Shown here: positions 63,936-64,000 of the stretch, in pieces
How positions within the stretch are numbered: position 1 is the first letter of the stretch
Layout: each line of letters opens with the position of its first letter
Assembly: GCA_009873655.1 (NCBI GenBank)
Contig: WAIB01000001.1
Span: 119,676 to 183,675 of the forward strand
Source of the DNA: Nitrospinota bacterium
Lineage (GTDB): Bacteria; Nitrospinota; Nitrospinia; Nitrospinales; VA-1
Length of the DNA stretch: 64,000 nt
Direction of reading: 5' to 3'
Made by a program: the position numbers and the translations under genes
The notes under the pieces: generated by a model
Databases searched by the model: none
The model's input: the letters and a program-made list of their open reading frames with translations, nothing else
What the model was told of the DNA's origin: nothing

Positions 63936-64000
63936 TTATCGATCAAACCCGGATACCAGGACCTCTCTGTTATAGGCGGCTACCACCTCACCTCGATTGA
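63936..64000 (-). CDS. C-terminal fragment of a gene entering from the right edge
   Basis: On the minus strand the frame is open from the window edge to TAA at 63936-63938 and reads EVVAAYNREVLVSGFDR, which looks coding rather than random and converges with the SGNH gene. Only about 21 residues are visible, so family cannot be given. Confidence 0.35.
   Translation of the reverse strand, partial: NRGEVVAAYNREVLVSGFDR

Overview
The window is a gene-dense, moderately AT-leaning stretch of a Gram-negative chromosome, read as about 70 protein genes with no rRNA, tRNA, CRISPR array, transposase or phage gene seen. Outer-membrane/periplasmic proteins, flagellar FliD/FliS, IHF-alpha and an NtrY-type kinase point to a free-living motile Gram-negative bacterium. 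A four-gene 2-oxoacid:ferredoxin oxidoreductase beside sucCD suggests reductive TCA chemistry. Together these fit Nitrospinota or a similar deep-branching autotroph; this is inference from gene content, not a database match.

Layout. 1-829: the tail of an HD-GYP-like protein with altered motifs, and an OmpA/MotB-type domain protein. 865-8509 (+): the riboflavin operon ribD-ribE-ribBA-ribH followed by nusB, a metallophosphoesterase, a TPR-linked amidase and der. 8811-11594 (+): an EF-G-like GTPase, ihfA and a MerR-type regulator, closed by a bidirectional hairpin facing a redoxin. 12344-13924 (+): a secreted HExxH protein. 13928-24969 (-): a long run FmdB-queD-folE-phoH-ybeY-HIT-mutS-epimerase-DUF4390-ntrY plus small genes. 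24999-28760 (-): ndk and the ferredoxin oxidoreductase operon. 30336-32362 (-): sucCD.

32876-43576: an HDOD protein, fliS/fliD, a lone RNase H-fold exonuclease, a radical SAM/SPASM/PCP_red-type fusion divergent from a haem lipoprotein, an STN-like secreted protein interrupted by an in-frame TAA, FxsA, a methyltransferase with a geranylgeranyl-reductase-type flavoprotein interrupted by two in-frame TGA codons, and a second HDOD protein with a DUF465 protein. 43588-51660: tsaB, a solitary 63-residue gene with its own promoter and terminator, RNase D, TPR and DUF115 (flagellin-glycosylation type) proteins, mutL, and an XRE regulator. 51683-57319 (-): a TPR protein, panD-panC-panB, a deoxynucleoside kinase, a receiver domain lacking its phospho-acceptor Asp, and glgA. 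57441-63922: coaBC, a formylglycine-generating-enzyme-like protein, a zinc-ribbon membrane protein, a copper ATPase and an SGNH hydrolase. A gene fragment enters from the right edge on the minus strand.

Most of the window is core metabolism: riboflavin, pantothenate-to-CoA (panBCD and coaBC), folate/queuosine entry, mismatch repair (mutS, mutL) and carbon metabolism. The most unusual items are the two stop-interrupted genes near 39.2 and 41.5 kb, the radical SAM/cytochrome pair, the secreted metalloprotease-like protein, the degenerate signalling domains (HD-GYP-like and receiver) and the isolated small gene at 44.7 kb.
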